A stretch of DNA of 36,778 bases. It comes from Pectinatus sp. (GTDB taxonomy: Bacteria; Bacillota; Negativicutes; Selenomonadales; Selenomonadaceae). Below, in pieces: positions 23,499-32,337 of this stretch. The stretch's first letter is position 1, and every line of letters starts with the position of its first letter. The stretch spans positions 1 through 36,778 of the forward strand of contig JAHHSQ010000014.1 of assembly GCA_020025135.1 (NCBI GenBank). Reading direction: 5' to 3'. The translations under genes were made by a program, and so were the position numbers. The notes under the pieces are model-generated. The model was not told where the DNA came from. It was given only the letters and a program-made list of their open reading frames with translations, and made no database searches.

Positions 23499-24620
23499 AT
23501 GAGCGTAGCTATTAACATAGAAAAAGTAGTCAAAAAATACGGTGATTTGACGATTATCCCTGGACTGGAAGCCCATATTAAAAATGGAGAATTTTTTACT
23601 TTGTTGGGTCCTTCTGGTTGCGGAAAAACCACCCTGTTGCGTATGATTGCTGGTTTTAACAGCATTGAAGGGGGAGAAATAAAGTTTGATGAACAGGTTA
23701 TCAATAATCTTCCTGCCCACCAGCGCAATATCGGCATGGTTTTCCAGAGCTATGCTATTTTCCCCCATTTGACCGTGCGCGAAAATGTAGAATATGGTCT
23801 GAAGTTACGCAAGTTGCCCAAAGAGGAAATCAAGAAAAAAGTAGATAATATCTTAGATGTGGTCAAGATAACAGATTATCAAGACCGTTTGCCAGAAAGA
23901 TTGTCCGGCGGACAACAACAGCGCGTTGCTTTGGCTAGAGCAATTGTCATTCATCCTAGTGTTTTGCTCATGGACGAACCACTTTCTAACTTGGATGCGA
24001 AATTGCGTATTGAAATGCGTTCGGCGATTAGAGAAGTACAAAAACAGGTCGGTATAACGACTGTTTATGTAACGCACGACCAAGAAGAAGCACTTGCTAT
24101 TTCCGATAGAATCGCAGTCATGAGCGGTGGCGTTATTCAACAGATTGCGGCGCCATACATTATCTATACTCGTCCTTATAATCGTTTCGTTTCTACTTTT
24201 ATTGGCCATTCCAATATGTTTAAAGGTCGCGTTCAGCAACAGAATGGTCAAAAAGTAGTTGTCTTTGCTAATGGTTATGTCGTTCCAATGGATAATTTGT
24301 CGGAAGAAGCCACTGAAGGATTAGATGTTTTGATTTCCGTTCGTCCAGAAGAATTTGCTTTGCGCGAAGGAGATGGGCTGGAATGTAAGATTAAGACACG
24401 CGTTTTCTTGGGCAAATATGTTAATTATGAATTGGAATTCCCAGAAGATATGTTGATTCCTGACCAAGCGTCCATCGAATTTTCTCAGGATTTGGGTCAT
24501 GCGGAAAAAATTTTAGAAATTGGTGAAACTGTTACCTTGCGTCCAAACCGCTTGAAGATAAATATTTTCACGGCCGATGGGTCGAAAAACTTAATTGAAG
24601 GTGTCGTACATTATGCATAA
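23499..24620 (+). CDS. ABC transporter ATP-binding protein (Fe3+/polyamine/sulfate-type, FbpC-like)
   Basis: The cytosolic ATPase of an importer. Walker A GPSGCGKTTL (~residues 37-46), Q-loop VFQSYAIFPHLTV, signature LSGGQQQRVALARA, Walker B VLLMDEPLSNLD, and the switch His in VYVTHDQEEAL. The C-terminal ~130 residues form a TOBE-type regulatory domain (MFKGRVQQ..., ISVRPEEFAL). At 373 residues it fits the CUT1/FbpC/PotA class. It is first in an ATPase-permease-binding protein operon; the permease ATG lies inside its last codons. The partner proteins are of the Fe3+ (AfuA/FbpA) type, which suggests iron or a chelated anion as substrate. Confidence 0.93.
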   Translation: MSVAINIEKVVKKYGDLTIIPGLEAHIKNGEFFTLLGPSGCGKTTLLRMIAGFNSIEGGEIKFDEQVINNLPAHQRNIGMVFQSYAIFPHLTVRENVEYGLKLRKLPKEEIKKKVDNILDVVKITDYQDRLPERLSGGQQQRVALARAIVIHPSVLLMDEPLSNLDAKLRIEMRSAIREVQKQVGITTVYVTHDQEEALAISDRIAVMSGGVIQQIAAPYIIYTRPYNRFVSTFIGHSNMFKGRVQQQNGQKVVVFANGYVVPMDNLSEEATEGLDVLISVRPEEFALREGDGLECKIKTRVFLGKYVNYELEFPEDMLIPDQASIEFSQDLGHAEKILEIGETVTLRPNRLKINIFTADGSKNLIEGVVHYA

Positions 24621-26268
24621 AAAGAAGTTAAAATGGGATTTTTGGACAGCAATCACCATCTTGGCAATTTTAATTTTTGGTCTTTTTCTGATTTATCCGC
24701 TGTCCGCTCTGTTTATGAGCGCCTTTCAGGACCCCCATAGCGGGCAGTTTACTTTGGATAATTTCCGGCGCTTTTTTGCGCGCAAGTATTACTATGAAAC
24801 GCTCACTAACAGCTTTTTAGTTACTACGACTGTGACGGTTTTAACTATCATCATCGGCACGGTATTAGCTTACTTTATGAGTGTGTATAAAATTAAAGGC
24901 AAGCGCATTGTAGAACTTGGCATCATTATTTCTCTGCTTTCCCCGCCTTTTATCGGTGCTTATTCGTGGATTTTGATTGCCGGCAGAAGTGGGATATTGA
25001 CCAAGTGGTTGCTTACTAATTTCAATTATCACGCACCGTCGATTTATGGTTTTGGAGGCATTTTGCTCGTCTTGACCTTGAAATTATATCCATTTATATA
25101 TTTGTATGCTGCCGGAGCGATGAAGAATATCGACTCAGCATTGATTGAAGCGGCAGAAAGCCTTGGCTGTCATGGCATGAAAAAGGTCTTTACGGTCATC
25201 GTTCCCTTGATTACGCCGACTATCTTAGCTGGAGCTTTGATGGTCTTTATGAATGCGATGGCCGATTTCGGTACACCGATGTTGATTGGGGAAGGCTTCA
25301 ATGTTTTACCAGTTATGATTTATTCGGAATTTATCAATGAAGTTGGCGACCAAGCTAATTTCGCGGCTGCTATTGCTGCTTTGATGGTTTTGATTACTTC
25401 GGTAATTTTTCTCTTGCAAAAGTATGTCGTCAATCGCAAATCCTTCACGATGAGTTCCTTACGCCCCATGCAGACACAGAACTTGCATGGTTTTAAATCT
25501 GTGGTTGTTCATGCTGGCATTTATCTCTTGGTGGCCATCTCTTTGATTCCACAGATAGTCGTAATTTATACCTCTTTCCTCAAGACCAACGGCTCTATCT
25601 TTTTACCTGGTTATTCGCTAGATAGTTATACGACTATTTTCCAAGAATTGGACAATGCCATTACCAATACCTACGTATTTAGTACGTGTGCGATACTGAT
25701 GATTGTTTTCCTCGGCATGACAGTTGCCTATTTGACGATTCGCCGGCGCACTTGGTTGACGGAGTGTATTGATACGATTTCCATGTTCCCTTATATCATT
25801 CCAGGTTCTGTTTTAGGTATCACGCTCTTGCTCGCTTTTAATAAAGAGCCACTTATTTTGTCGGGGACGGCGCTCATTATTATCATTTCCTTGACGATAC
25901 GCCGTTTACCATATACCTTGCGTTCTAGTTCGGCTATCCTCTATCAGATTAGTCCGAGCTTAGAAGAAGCTTCTATCAGTTTAGGAGCATCGCCACTGCG
26001 TACTTTCTTTAAGGTAACTGCTTATATGATGTTACCTGGGGTAATGAGCGGGGCCATTTTATCATGGATAACGGCTGTAAACGAATTGAGTTCCAGTATC
26101 ATCTTGTTTACTGGTGACACGGAAACGATGTCGGTAGCTATTTATACAGAAGTTATTCGTGCCAGCTATGGTACAGCAGCTGCCTTGTCTACCGTTTTGA
26201 CCGCGACTACCATTATCGCTATTCTCATTTTCTTTAAATTGTCTGGCAATCGTGGTATTTCTTTGTAA
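24613..26268 (+). CDS. ABC transporter permease, fused double-domain (FbpB-like)
   Basis: One polypeptide of ~551 residues with two BPD_transp_1 domains, so a single chain forms the whole channel, as in FbpB and AfuB. About twelve helices are predicted. The two EAA loops that contact the ATPase are visible: ALIEAAESLGCHGMKKVFTVIVPLITPT in the first half and SLEEASISLGASPLRTFFKVTAYMMLPG in the second. ATG 24613 is chosen because it overlaps the stop of the ATPase gene (ATGCATAA) with AAGGTG 10 nt upstream; the open frame begins earlier at a TTG. The binding-protein gene follows after ~57 nt. Confidence 0.92.
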   Translation: MHKKKLKWDFWTAITILAILIFGLFLIYPLSALFMSAFQDPHSGQFTLDNFRRFFARKYYYETLTNSFLVTTTVTVLTIIIGTVLAYFMSVYKIKGKRIVELGIIISLLSPPFIGAYSWILIAGRSGILTKWLLTNFNYHAPSIYGFGGILLVLTLKLYPFIYLYAAGAMKNIDSALIEAAESLGCHGMKKVFTVIVPLITPTILAGALMVFMNAMADFGTPMLIGEGFNVLPVMIYSEFINEVGDQANFAAAIAALMVLITSVIFLLQKYVVNRKSFTMSSLRPMQTQNLHGFKSVVVHAGIYLLVAISLIPQIVVIYTSFLKTNGSIFLPGYSLDSYTTIFQELDNAITNTYVFSTCAILMIVFLGMTVAYLTIRRRTWLTECIDTISMFPYIIPGSVLGITLLLAFNKEPLILSGTALIIIISLTIRRLPYTLRSSSAILYQISPSLEEASISLGASPLRTFFKVTAYMMLPGVMSGAILSWITAVNELSSSIILFTGDTETMSVAIYTEVIRASYGTAAALSTVLTATTIIAILIFFKLSGNRGISL

Positions 26269-26325
26269 TAGAATTTGTAATCAAACTCTAGCTTGTAATA
26301 AAATATTTTAGGAGGATGTTCTTCT

Positions 26326-27363
26326 ATGCGTTGGAAAAAAATTGTTCCATTAGTGTTGAGCCTATTCGTTTTGACGGGGGCTTTGGCTGGCTGTGGTAGC
26401 AATAAGCAAGCAGCAGAAAAGAAAGCTAACGAAAATAAGTTAGTTATTTATTGCCCACATCCAATAGCATTCATCAATCCGTTGGTTAAGGCTTTTGAAA
26501 AGGAAAGTGGTATTAAGGTAGAAGTTATCGCAGCAGGCAGTGGTGAATTGTTAAAGAGAGTGGAATCTGAACAAGCTCATCCAGTAGCAGATATTTTCTG
26601 GGGTGGCTCTTTAAATACCATGAAGCCAAAAGCAAATCTCTTTGCTAATTATAAGTCTGTCAATGAAGAACACATTCAGAAAGAATTTAGAAATGTGGAA
26701 GGTCCTTTGACTCGTTTCACCGATATTCCAAGTGTTATCATGGTCAATACCAATCTCATCGGCAATATACCTGTTACCGGCTACAAGAGTTTGTTAAATC
26801 CGGCTTTAAAGGGCAAAATTGCGATGGCAGACCCTTCCAAATCTTCTTCTTCCTATGAACATCTTATCAATATGCTCTATGCTATGGGCAAAGGCAACCC
26901 TAACGATGGTTGGTGGTATGTAAAGGCTCTTTGCAAAAACTTAAATGGTAAGTTGCTCTCTGGTTCTTCCGCTGTTTATAAAGGCGTTGCTGACGGTGAA
27001 TATGCTGTTGGCTTGACCTTCGAAGAAGGTGGCGCTCGTTATGTTGCCGATGGTGCGCCAGTTAAAATCGTATACATGACAGAAGGTGTTATTTCCCAAC
27101 CAGATGGCGTTTACATCATAAAGAATGCTCCACACATGGCTAATGCTAAGAAGTTCATCGACTTCATCACCAGCAAACAAGCGCAGACCTTGATTACTCA
27201 ACATTTACATCGTCGTTCTGTTCGCGATGACGTTCCAGCTCCAAAAGGACTCATTCCGAAGAAAGACATTCACATCATTCATGAAAATGAACAAGTTGTC
27301 AACCAAAACAAACAGGCTTGGTTGAACAAGTTCAAAGATATCTTTACTGCTTCTCAGCAATAA
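26326..27363 (+). CDS. ABC transporter substrate-binding lipoprotein, Fe3+-type (FbpA/AfuA-like)
   Basis: A periplasmic receptor of 345 residues. The lipobox is LAGC with lipidated Cys at ~23 after a hydrophobic signal sequence. The mature protein opens NKLVIYCPHPIAFINPLVKAFEKESGIKVEV, the usual start of class II ferric-type binding proteins, and has ADIFWGGSLNT and GKIAMADPSKSSSSYEHL, which resemble the anion-binding Ser/Thr loop. Clear Tyr pairs for ferric ion are not certain, so iron is likely but phosphonate or phosphoglycerate are possible. AGGAGG lies 10 nt upstream of ATG. It ends the operon at a strong terminator. Confidence 0.9.
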   Translation: MRWKKIVPLVLSLFVLTGALAGCGSNKQAAEKKANENKLVIYCPHPIAFINPLVKAFEKESGIKVEVIAAGSGELLKRVESEQAHPVADIFWGGSLNTMKPKANLFANYKSVNEEHIQKEFRNVEGPLTRFTDIPSVIMVNTNLIGNIPVTGYKSLLNPALKGKIAMADPSKSSSSYEHLINMLYAMGKGNPNDGWWYVKALCKNLNGKLLSGSSAVYKGVADGEYAVGLTFEEGGARYVADGAPVKIVYMTEGVISQPDGVYIIKNAPHMANAKKFIDFITSKQAQTLITQHLHRRSVRDDVPAPKGLIPKKDIHIIHENEQVVNQNKQAWLNKFKDIFTASQQ

Positions 27364-27380
27364 GATTTCTGTTTGACCGT

Positions 27381-27418
27381 AAAAAAACAGGCGGTAGCAT
27401 TGCTACTGCCTGTTTCTT
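27381..27418. terminator. Terminator of the ABC operon (bidirectional)
   Basis: AAACAGGCGGTAGCA and TGCTACTGCCTGTTT form a long stem (27385-27414) with A and T runs on either side; it also ends the convergent minus-strand gene. Confidence 0.9.
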
Positions 27419-27424
27419 TATTTT

Positions 27425-28078
27425 TTATTTTAAAATAGTGATGGAAAACCAGTTGGCAGCATTATTCCAATTTAAGCCTACCCAATGAGTGGTGACAGAT
27501 TTTTTCCCCAATACGTTCATGATGCGTAAAGTGACATAAGGAGAAGGCCCTTCTCCCATGATGTCGACAGCTTTACCTGGCGAAATGTAGACGCCATTTT
27601 TGGCTAGACTGTCTTTGGTTACGAAGGGGAGATAACGACCGTAATAGTTTCCGATGAGCCAAATGCCATCTACTTGTGTAGAAGCAAAATTAATGCCCTC
27701 TACTCGGCGTGTATAAGGATGAGATGTTCTTACAAACCAAAAGGAGCGATTGGGGTCGTAGCCATTGATTTTGGTGACGGTCAAGGTAGCGCCAGGCGCT
27801 ACCGGAAAGGTGAAAAATTTTTGTTGGCCATTTTCACTTTCTAGCCGTACATAGGCATTGTTGGTATCGGAAAAATAGCTGACAAAGCGCACTTTGTCAC
27901 CTTTGCCAGTCAAGGTAGTTCTCACCTTGCCGTTGTCGTGTCCGTTGCCGGAATTGATGACATTGTAGATGTGATACCCATCAACGCTGAAATACATTTC
28001 TGCATAGACTGGTTTGCTGAGAAAAACAAGGCCGAGACATAAAAAGGTGAGCAAAATACATTTTTTGAACGCAGACAT
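27425..28078 (-). CDS. Exported protein of unknown function
   Basis: I do not recognise a family. The 217-residue protein starts with a clear signal peptide (CILLTFLCLGLVFLSKPVYA, cleavage likely after YAE or VYA). The mature part is rich in aromatic residues and Gly, with many predicted beta strands (YFSVDGYHIYNVIN, VRFVSYFSDTNNAYVRLES, GIWLIGNYYGRYLPF, HWVGLNWNNAANWFSITIL). Only the Cys of the leader is present, so no disulfides. It looks like a small beta-sandwich acting in the periplasm or at the surface. GAAGGAAGG lies 8 nt before the ATG and a TATAAT is at 28130-28125 on the minus strand, so it is a single-gene unit. Confidence 0.8.
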   Translation of the reverse strand: MSAFKKCILLTFLCLGLVFLSKPVYAEMYFSVDGYHIYNVINSGNGHDNGKVRTTLTGKGDKVRFVSYFSDTNNAYVRLESENGQQKFFTFPVAPGATLTVTKINGYDPNRSFWFVRTSHPYTRRVEGINFASTQVDGIWLIGNYYGRYLPFVTKDSLAKNGVYISPGKAVDIMGEGPSPYVTLRIMNVLGKKSVTTHWVGLNWNNAANWFSITILK

Positions 28079-28141
28079 CTTAATCTTCCTTCCTTCATGT
28101 AATATAGTCTTACTTCTATTTATAATTATAGAAATCCTTTA

Positions 28142-28170
28142 TTGCAGAAAAAAAAAAATTGCGTTATACT
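28142..28170 (+). promoter_or_regulatory. Promoter of the riboflavin operon
   Basis: TTGCAG (28142-28147), 17-nt spacer, TATACT (28165-28170); start falls just before the FMN aptamer. Confidence 0.8.
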
Positions 28171-28181
28171 AAAGCCACGAA

Positions 28182-28291
28182 CAGTCTTTGAGGAGGGGTG
28201 AGATTCCCTACCGGCGGTACAGCCCGCAAGCCTTTGGCAGATTTGGTGTGATTCCAAAGCCGACAGTATAGTCTGGATGGAAAAAGATTGC
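28182..28291 (+). ncRNA. FMN riboswitch (RFN element)
   Basis: The conserved six-helix aptamer is nearly consensus: GAGGAGGGGTGAGATTCCC, ACCGGCGGTACAGCCCGC, GGCAGATTTGGTGTGATTCC, AAAGCCGACAGTATAGTC and TGGATGGAAAAAGAT. P1 is closed by AGTCTTT with AAAGATT. It controls the ribDEBAH genes by sensing FMN. Confidence 0.98.
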
Positions 28292-28308
28292 TATTTTGGG
28301 TACCTCTG

Positions 28309-28340
28309 GACTAGTGACGTCGTGTTGCTAGTCTTTTTTA
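28309..28340 (+). terminator. Terminator of the FMN riboswitch
   Basis: GACTAG (28309-28314) pairs with CTAGTC (28328-28333), then six T, 23 nt before the ribD start codon. FMN binding should favour it. Confidence 0.85.
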
Positions 28341-28362
28341 TTGTTAGAAAGGATAGGATACT

Positions 28363-29457
28363 ATGCAGCATGATGAAGAATACATGGCCTTGGCTTTACG
28401 GCTGGCTCAATCTGCGAGCGGTAGAACTAGTCCCAATCCCTTGGTGGGCGCGGTAATCGTCAAATCTGGTCGCTTGCTGAGTTGTGGGTGGCATCATCAG
28501 GCTGGTAAACCTCATGCCGAAGTGGAAGCTCTGCGCCAAGCGGGTAAAGAAGCTAGGGGGGGAGAATTATTTGTCACCTTGGAACCTTGTTCTCATTACG
28601 GGAAAACACCTCCGTGTGCTGATGTCATCATTGAAGCTGGTATTCGGCGGGTGGTGGTTGCCATGGTAGACCCTAATCCCTTAGTAGCGGGCAAGGGAAT
28701 TGAAAAGTTGCGACGTGCTGGTATTGAGGTAATGGTTGGAGTATTAGAAGCAGAGGCACGCCGTTTAAACGAAATTTTTTGTAAGTGGATAACTACAAAA
28801 AGGCCGTTCGTCGTCGGTAAAGTGGCGATGAGTCTGGACGGAAAGCTTGCTACGGCTAGTGGTGAATCCAAGTGGATTACTGGTGATAAAGCGCGCTTAT
28901 GTGGTCATCGGTTGCGCGACAATTGTGATGCCATTTTGGTGGGTATTGGCACAGCTTTAGCAGATAATCCCCTCTTGACAGCACGAGTTCCAGATGGGAA
29001 AAATCCGCTGCGCATCGTTTTAGACAGCCACGCACGTCTGCCATTGGATTCTCGGCTAGTGCAAGATAAGACGGCCAAAACATTGGTAGCTGTTACCGCA
29101 GAAGCGCCATTTTCCAAAGTGGAGGCTTTGGAAAAAGAAGGCGTGAGTGTTTGGCAAAGTAAAGGAAAAGAGATAGATATAGAAGCACTCTTGAACTTCT
29201 TAGGAGAACGGGAAATTTGTAGTGTTCTAGTAGAAGGTGGTAGTCGCGTTTTAGGCAGTTTTCTCACGGCCAGTCTGTTGGATAAATTGTACTTATTTTT
29301 AGCACCACGTCTTATTGGCGGAGATAAAGCGCTATCGGCCTTTGGTGGCAGTGGCATTGCTCATTTGGCCTCTACGCCTTTTCTTGTCGACAAGACGGTG
29401 CAAGTGTTAGCAGATGGCGATATCCTCATTTCTGGTTATCTGAAGGGGAAAGAATAG
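28363..29457 (+). CDS. ribD: Bifunctional riboflavin deaminase/reductase
   Basis: Carries out the second and third steps from GTP-derived pyrimidine: deamination, then NADPH reduction of the ribosyl chain. The N-terminal ~145 residues are the deaminase, with Zn ligands in HAEVEAL and in EPCSHYGKTPPC. The rest is the RibD_C reductase (RPFVVGKVAMSLDGKLAT, ESKWITG, RDNCDAILVGIGTALADNPLLTAR, VEGGSRVLGSFL). The 364-residue length is standard. AAAGGATAGG lies 6 nt before the ATG. It is the first gene after the FMN riboswitch, and its stop overlaps the ribE start by one base. Confidence 0.97.
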   Translation: MQHDEEYMALALRLAQSASGRTSPNPLVGAVIVKSGRLLSCGWHHQAGKPHAEVEALRQAGKEARGGELFVTLEPCSHYGKTPPCADVIIEAGIRRVVVAMVDPNPLVAGKGIEKLRRAGIEVMVGVLEAEARRLNEIFCKWITTKRPFVVGKVAMSLDGKLATASGESKWITGDKARLCGHRLRDNCDAILVGIGTALADNPLLTARVPDGKNPLRIVLDSHARLPLDSRLVQDKTAKTLVAVTAEAPFSKVEALEKEGVSVWQSKGKEIDIEALLNFLGEREICSVLVEGGSRVLGSFLTASLLDKLYLFLAPRLIGGDKALSAFGGSGIAHLASTPFLVDKTVQVLADGDILISGYLKGKE

Positions 29458-30065
29458 TGTTTACAGGAATAGTAGAAGAGATTGGAAAAATAAAGAATAT
29501 AGAAAGAAAGCAAGCATCGATGCGTCTTTTTATTCATGCGGAAAAAATCATGGATGATGTCAAGATAGGCGATAGTATTGCTGTTAATGGTATCTGTCTG
29601 ACGGTTACCGAATATCAAAAAGACTGGTTTTCGGTCGATGTTATGCCAGAAACGATGCGTAAAACCTCTCTTTCTCTGTTGCGCAATAATGGGCCAGTCA
29701 ATTTGGAGCGGGCAGTGCGCTTAACAGACCGTTTAGGTGGACATATCGTTAGCGGTCATATTGATGGAGTGGGGAGGATTATCTCGCGTCGGCAGGAAGG
29801 CAATGCTTGGCTTATCACTATTCAAACGGCAGCAGATATCTTGCACTATATCGTGGAGAAAGGCTCGATTGCGATAGATGGCATTAGTTTGACCGTGGTA
29901 AAGCTGGTGGGTAATGCTTTTACAGTTTCTTTAATACCACATACGACGGCAGTTACTAGCTTGGGCAGTAAAAAGATAGGTGATATTGTCAATTTGGAAA
30001 ATGATGTCATTGGTAAGTACGTAGAAAAATTAGTGGGAAAACGCATAGATAGTTTTAATTTATAG
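29457..30065 (+). CDS. ribE: Riboflavin synthase alpha chain
   Basis: Dismutates two 6,7-dimethyl-8-ribityllumazine molecules into riboflavin and the pyrimidine precursor. It has 202 residues in two similar barrels: MFTGIVEEIGKI...SIAVNGICLTV in the first and GGHIVSGHIDGVGRI...SIAIDGISLTVV in the second. The start is GTG 29457, in TAGTG overlapping the ribD stop, with AAGGGG 9 nt upstream; MFTGIVEE is the universal family start, so this is firm. Called ribE here (ribC in some schemes). Confidence 0.97.
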   Translation: MFTGIVEEIGKIKNIERKQASMRLFIHAEKIMDDVKIGDSIAVNGICLTVTEYQKDWFSVDVMPETMRKTSLSLLRNNGPVNLERAVRLTDRLGGHIVSGHIDGVGRIISRRQEGNAWLITIQTAADILHYIVEKGSIAIDGISLTVVKLVGNAFTVSLIPHTTAVTSLGSKKIGDIVNLENDVIGKYVEKLVGKRIDSFNL

Positions 30066-30081
30066 AAAGACAGGTGATAAA

Positions 30082-31296
30082 ATGGCCAAATCATTTGATA
30101 CTATTGAACAGGCAATACAGGATTTTCAAGATGGCAAGATGGTCATTGTCATAGATGATGAAAAGAGAGAAAATGAGGGAGATTTTATTCTGCCCGCTGA
30201 TAAGGTGACGCCAGAGGCTATCAATTTTATGGCTACTCATGCCAAGGGGTTGATTTGTCTACCCGTAGCAGCTGAAATTGCCGACCGTTTGGCATTATCA
30301 CCGATGGTGGAGAAAAATACGGATAATCACGAGACGGCTTTTACCGTTTCCGTAGATTATATCGGCACGACGACGGGTATTTCTGCTTATGAACGTGCTT
30401 TAACGGTGCAAAAGGTCGTCGATATGAATACGCGTCCAGAAGAATTGCGCCGTCCAGGGCATATGTTTCCTTTACGCGCTGTAGCAGGGGGTGTCTTAGT
30501 GAGAGCGGGACATACGGAAGCTACTGTGGACTTAGCACGCTTAGCTGGAATGTCGCCGGCAGGTATTTGTTGTGAAATTATGAGTGCGGATGGGCATATG
30601 GCGAGGACGCCAGAATTATTGATTTTGGCAGAAAAATTACAGATGACGATTATCACTGTAGCCGATTTAATTGCTTATCGCCGGCAGCATGAATGTCAAA
30701 TTAAAAAAATATCTGACGTCGATTTTCCAACTAAATACGGACATTTTCGTCTAATTGGCTATGAAAATAATATCGATAATAAATGTCATTTGGCGATTGT
30801 GAAGGGCACTGTAGCGGGAAGAGAGAGTGTTTTAACTCGCCTTCATTCAGAGTGCCTGACGGGTGATGTACTAGGTTCTATGCGCTGTGATTGTGGAGAA
30901 CAGTTAGCGATGGCGCTTAGACGTATTGAAGAAAAAGGGGAAGGCGTTGTCCTCTATTTGAGACAAGAAGGCCGCGGAATTGGGCTAGCAAATAAACTGC
31001 GCGCATATGCCCTTCAGGATGAAGGTTATGATACGGTTGAAGCCAATGAACATCTCGGGTTTGCTGCCGATGCACGCGATTATCAAATCGCTGCCAAGAT
31101 GTTACAGGATTTGAGGATAAAGAGCATTGCTCTTCTTACAAATAATCCTGCTAAAAAACAAGCTTTGGAAAAATATGGCATCAAAGTGGCAGAGCGTGTA
31201 CAATTAGAGGCGAAAGCTAACCACTACGATTGTCGTTACTTGCACACGAAGCGAGATAAGATGGGACATCTGTTGGCAGATTTGCAGGATAAATAA
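30082..31296 (+). CDS. ribBA: Bifunctional DHBP synthase / GTP cyclohydrolase II
   Basis: Makes both precursors of lumazine: 3,4-dihydroxy-2-butanone 4-phosphate from ribulose 5-phosphate (N-terminal ~200 residues) and the pyrimidine from GTP (C-terminal ~200). RibB motifs: VIDDEKRENEGDFILPA with Mg ligands, RPGHMFPLRA, and GHTEATVDLARLAG. RibA motifs: LHSECLTGDVLGSMRCDCGEQL with the three Zn-binding Cys, LYLRQEGRGIGLANKL, and LLTNNPAKK. At 404 residues it is full length with no degenerate half. It sits 16 nt after ribE. Confidence 0.97.
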   Translation: MAKSFDTIEQAIQDFQDGKMVIVIDDEKRENEGDFILPADKVTPEAINFMATHAKGLICLPVAAEIADRLALSPMVEKNTDNHETAFTVSVDYIGTTTGISAYERALTVQKVVDMNTRPEELRRPGHMFPLRAVAGGVLVRAGHTEATVDLARLAGMSPAGICCEIMSADGHMARTPELLILAEKLQMTIITVADLIAYRRQHECQIKKISDVDFPTKYGHFRLIGYENNIDNKCHLAIVKGTVAGRESVLTRLHSECLTGDVLGSMRCDCGEQLAMALRRIEEKGEGVVLYLRQEGRGIGLANKLRAYALQDEGYDTVEANEHLGFAADARDYQIAAKMLQDLRIKSIALLTNNPAKKQALEKYGIKVAERVQLEAKANHYDCRYLHTKRDKMGHLLADLQDK

Positions 31297-31325
31297 GGAT
31301 AATAAATAAGAAAGAAGCGATAAAG

Positions 31326-31793
31326 ATGAACGTTCTCAACGGAAAAATACAGGGTGAAGGAATAAAGGTAGCTATTGTTGTAGCTCGTTTTAATGAATTT
31401 ATCACCAGCAAATTATTGGGTGGTGCTATTGATGCCCTCACTAGACATAATGTTCCAGAAGATGCTGTGACTGTGGCTTGGGTGCCAGGTGCTTTTGAAT
31501 TACCGATGGTGGCAAAGAGATTTGCTAAGAGTGGTAAATACGATGTCGTTTTAGTCCTAGGAGCAGTTATTCGCGGGGCTACTACCCATTATGATTATGT
31601 CTGCAATGAGGTTTCTAAAGGCGTAGCTGCGGTAAGTATGGAAACGGGAATACCAACTATTTTTGGTGTCATCACGACCGAAAATATTGAACAAGCTATT
31701 GAACGTGCGGGCAGTAAATCTGGTAATAAGGGTTTTGATGCAGCAGTAGCTGGTTTGGAAATGGTAAATCTTTTGCGAGAAATTGATAAATAA
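31326..31793 (+). CDS. ribH: 6,7-dimethyl-8-ribityllumazine synthase
   Basis: Condenses the RibA/D and RibB products to lumazine; forms a 60-subunit or pentameric shell. Motifs: VVARFNEFITSKLLGGA (phosphate and base site), VPGAFELPMVAKR, LGAVIRGATTHYDYVCNEVSKG with the catalytic His, and FGVITTENIEQAIERAGSKSGNKG. The 155-residue length is standard. It is last in the operon. There is no obvious terminator after it: a tRNA-Gln promoter begins 5 nt after the stop, so riboflavin transcripts may run through the tRNA. Confidence 0.97.
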   Translation: MNVLNGKIQGEGIKVAIVVARFNEFITSKLLGGAIDALTRHNVPEDAVTVAWVPGAFELPMVAKRFAKSGKYDVVLVLGAVIRGATTHYDYVCNEVSKGVAAVSMETGIPTIFGVITTENIEQAIERAGSKSGNKGFDAAVAGLEMVNLLREIDK

Positions 31794-31797
31794 TCTC

Positions 31798-31826
31798 TTG
31801 ACAAAAAAGTCATAAATAGTTATACT
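31798..31826 (+). promoter_or_regulatory. Promoter of tRNA-Gln
   Basis: TTGACA (31798-31803), 17-nt spacer, TATACT (31821-31826), right after the ribH stop codon. Confidence 0.88.
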
Positions 31827-31843
31827 ATTCGAGTAAATGAATT

Positions 31844-31919
31844 TGGGGTATCGCCAAGTTGGTAAGGCACGGGATTCTGAATCCCGCATGCGTTGGTTCG
31901 AGTCCAGCTACCCCAGCCA
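31844..31919 (+). tRNA. tRNA-Gln(CUG)
   Basis: Acceptor TGGGGTA pairs with TACCCCA, anticodon loop TT-CTG-AA in a GGGA stem, T arm GGTTCGAGTCC, encoded CCA. The U1-A72 pair is typical of glutamine tRNA. Confidence 0.95.
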
Positions 31920-31927
31920 AGAAATAT

Positions 31928-31952
31928 ACACCGCTTCGGCGGTGTTTTTTTG
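31928..31952 (+). terminator. Terminator after tRNA-Gln
   Basis: ACACCGC, TTCG tetraloop, GCGGTGT, then a T run. Confidence 0.92.
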
Positions 31953-31993
31953 TTTTTTGCTAGATTAATAGCAATTTCCTGTGGGGAAAATGA

Positions 31994-32139
31994 TTTGAAA
32001 AGGCTTCTTTTGTGATATAATGAAGGAGGTTTGTCGGGTAAAACCCCATGTTGGCAAGTACATAGAAGATAGTGAGACAAAGTGAGGTGAAAAAACTGCT
32101 ATTTATCTTGCCCAGAGCTCCTCTGCAATAGCAGTTAAA
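31994..32139 (+). promoter_or_regulatory. Promoter and structured leader of the oxidoreductase operon
   Basis: TTGAAA with TATAAT ~15 nt later (near 32015) gives a leader of ~115 nt. Just before the first gene, ACTGCTATT pairs with AATAGCAGT (roughly 32086-32130), so the stem ends ~9 nt from the start codon. A 14-codon frame starting at GTG 32079 lies on the 5' arm. No ribosome site is seen directly before ATG 32140. Confidence 0.5.
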
Positions 32140-32337
32140 ATGAAAGCGGATATAACCATTAAGATGGAACGCTGTAAAGGGTGCGGTATATGCGTAGATT
32201 TTTGCCCCAAGCAAGTGCTGGCCTTAGACGAATTAGGAAAAGTATATATTAAAAATGGTGAAGAATGTATAGTCTGTGGACAATGTGAATTGCGTTGCCC
32301 AGATTATGCTATTTTTGTTGATAGGAGGGAAGTATAA
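32140..32337 (+). CDS. korD: 2-oxoacid:ferredoxin oxidoreductase delta (ferredoxin) subunit
   Basis: A 65-residue 2[4Fe-4S] ferredoxin-like subunit that relays electrons within the oxidoreductase complex. The two cluster motifs are CKGCGICVDFCP (CxxCxxCxxxCP) and CIVCGQCELRCPDYAIFV. Its length and position directly before the alpha subunit are typical of KorD/VorD. The stop overlaps the alpha start (TAATG). An internal ATG at 32164 is possible as start but would remove a conserved N-terminal strand. Confidence 0.9.
   Translation: MKADITIKMERCKGCGICVDFCPKQVLALDELGKVYIKNGEECIVCGQCELRCPDYAIFVDRREV

Noticed and set aside
28185..28340. Possibility that introns lie in the tRNA genes or rib operon too.
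   Set aside because: All six tRNAs are uninterrupted in the anticodon loop, and no further copy of the GTTCAACGACTAT core is present in the window.
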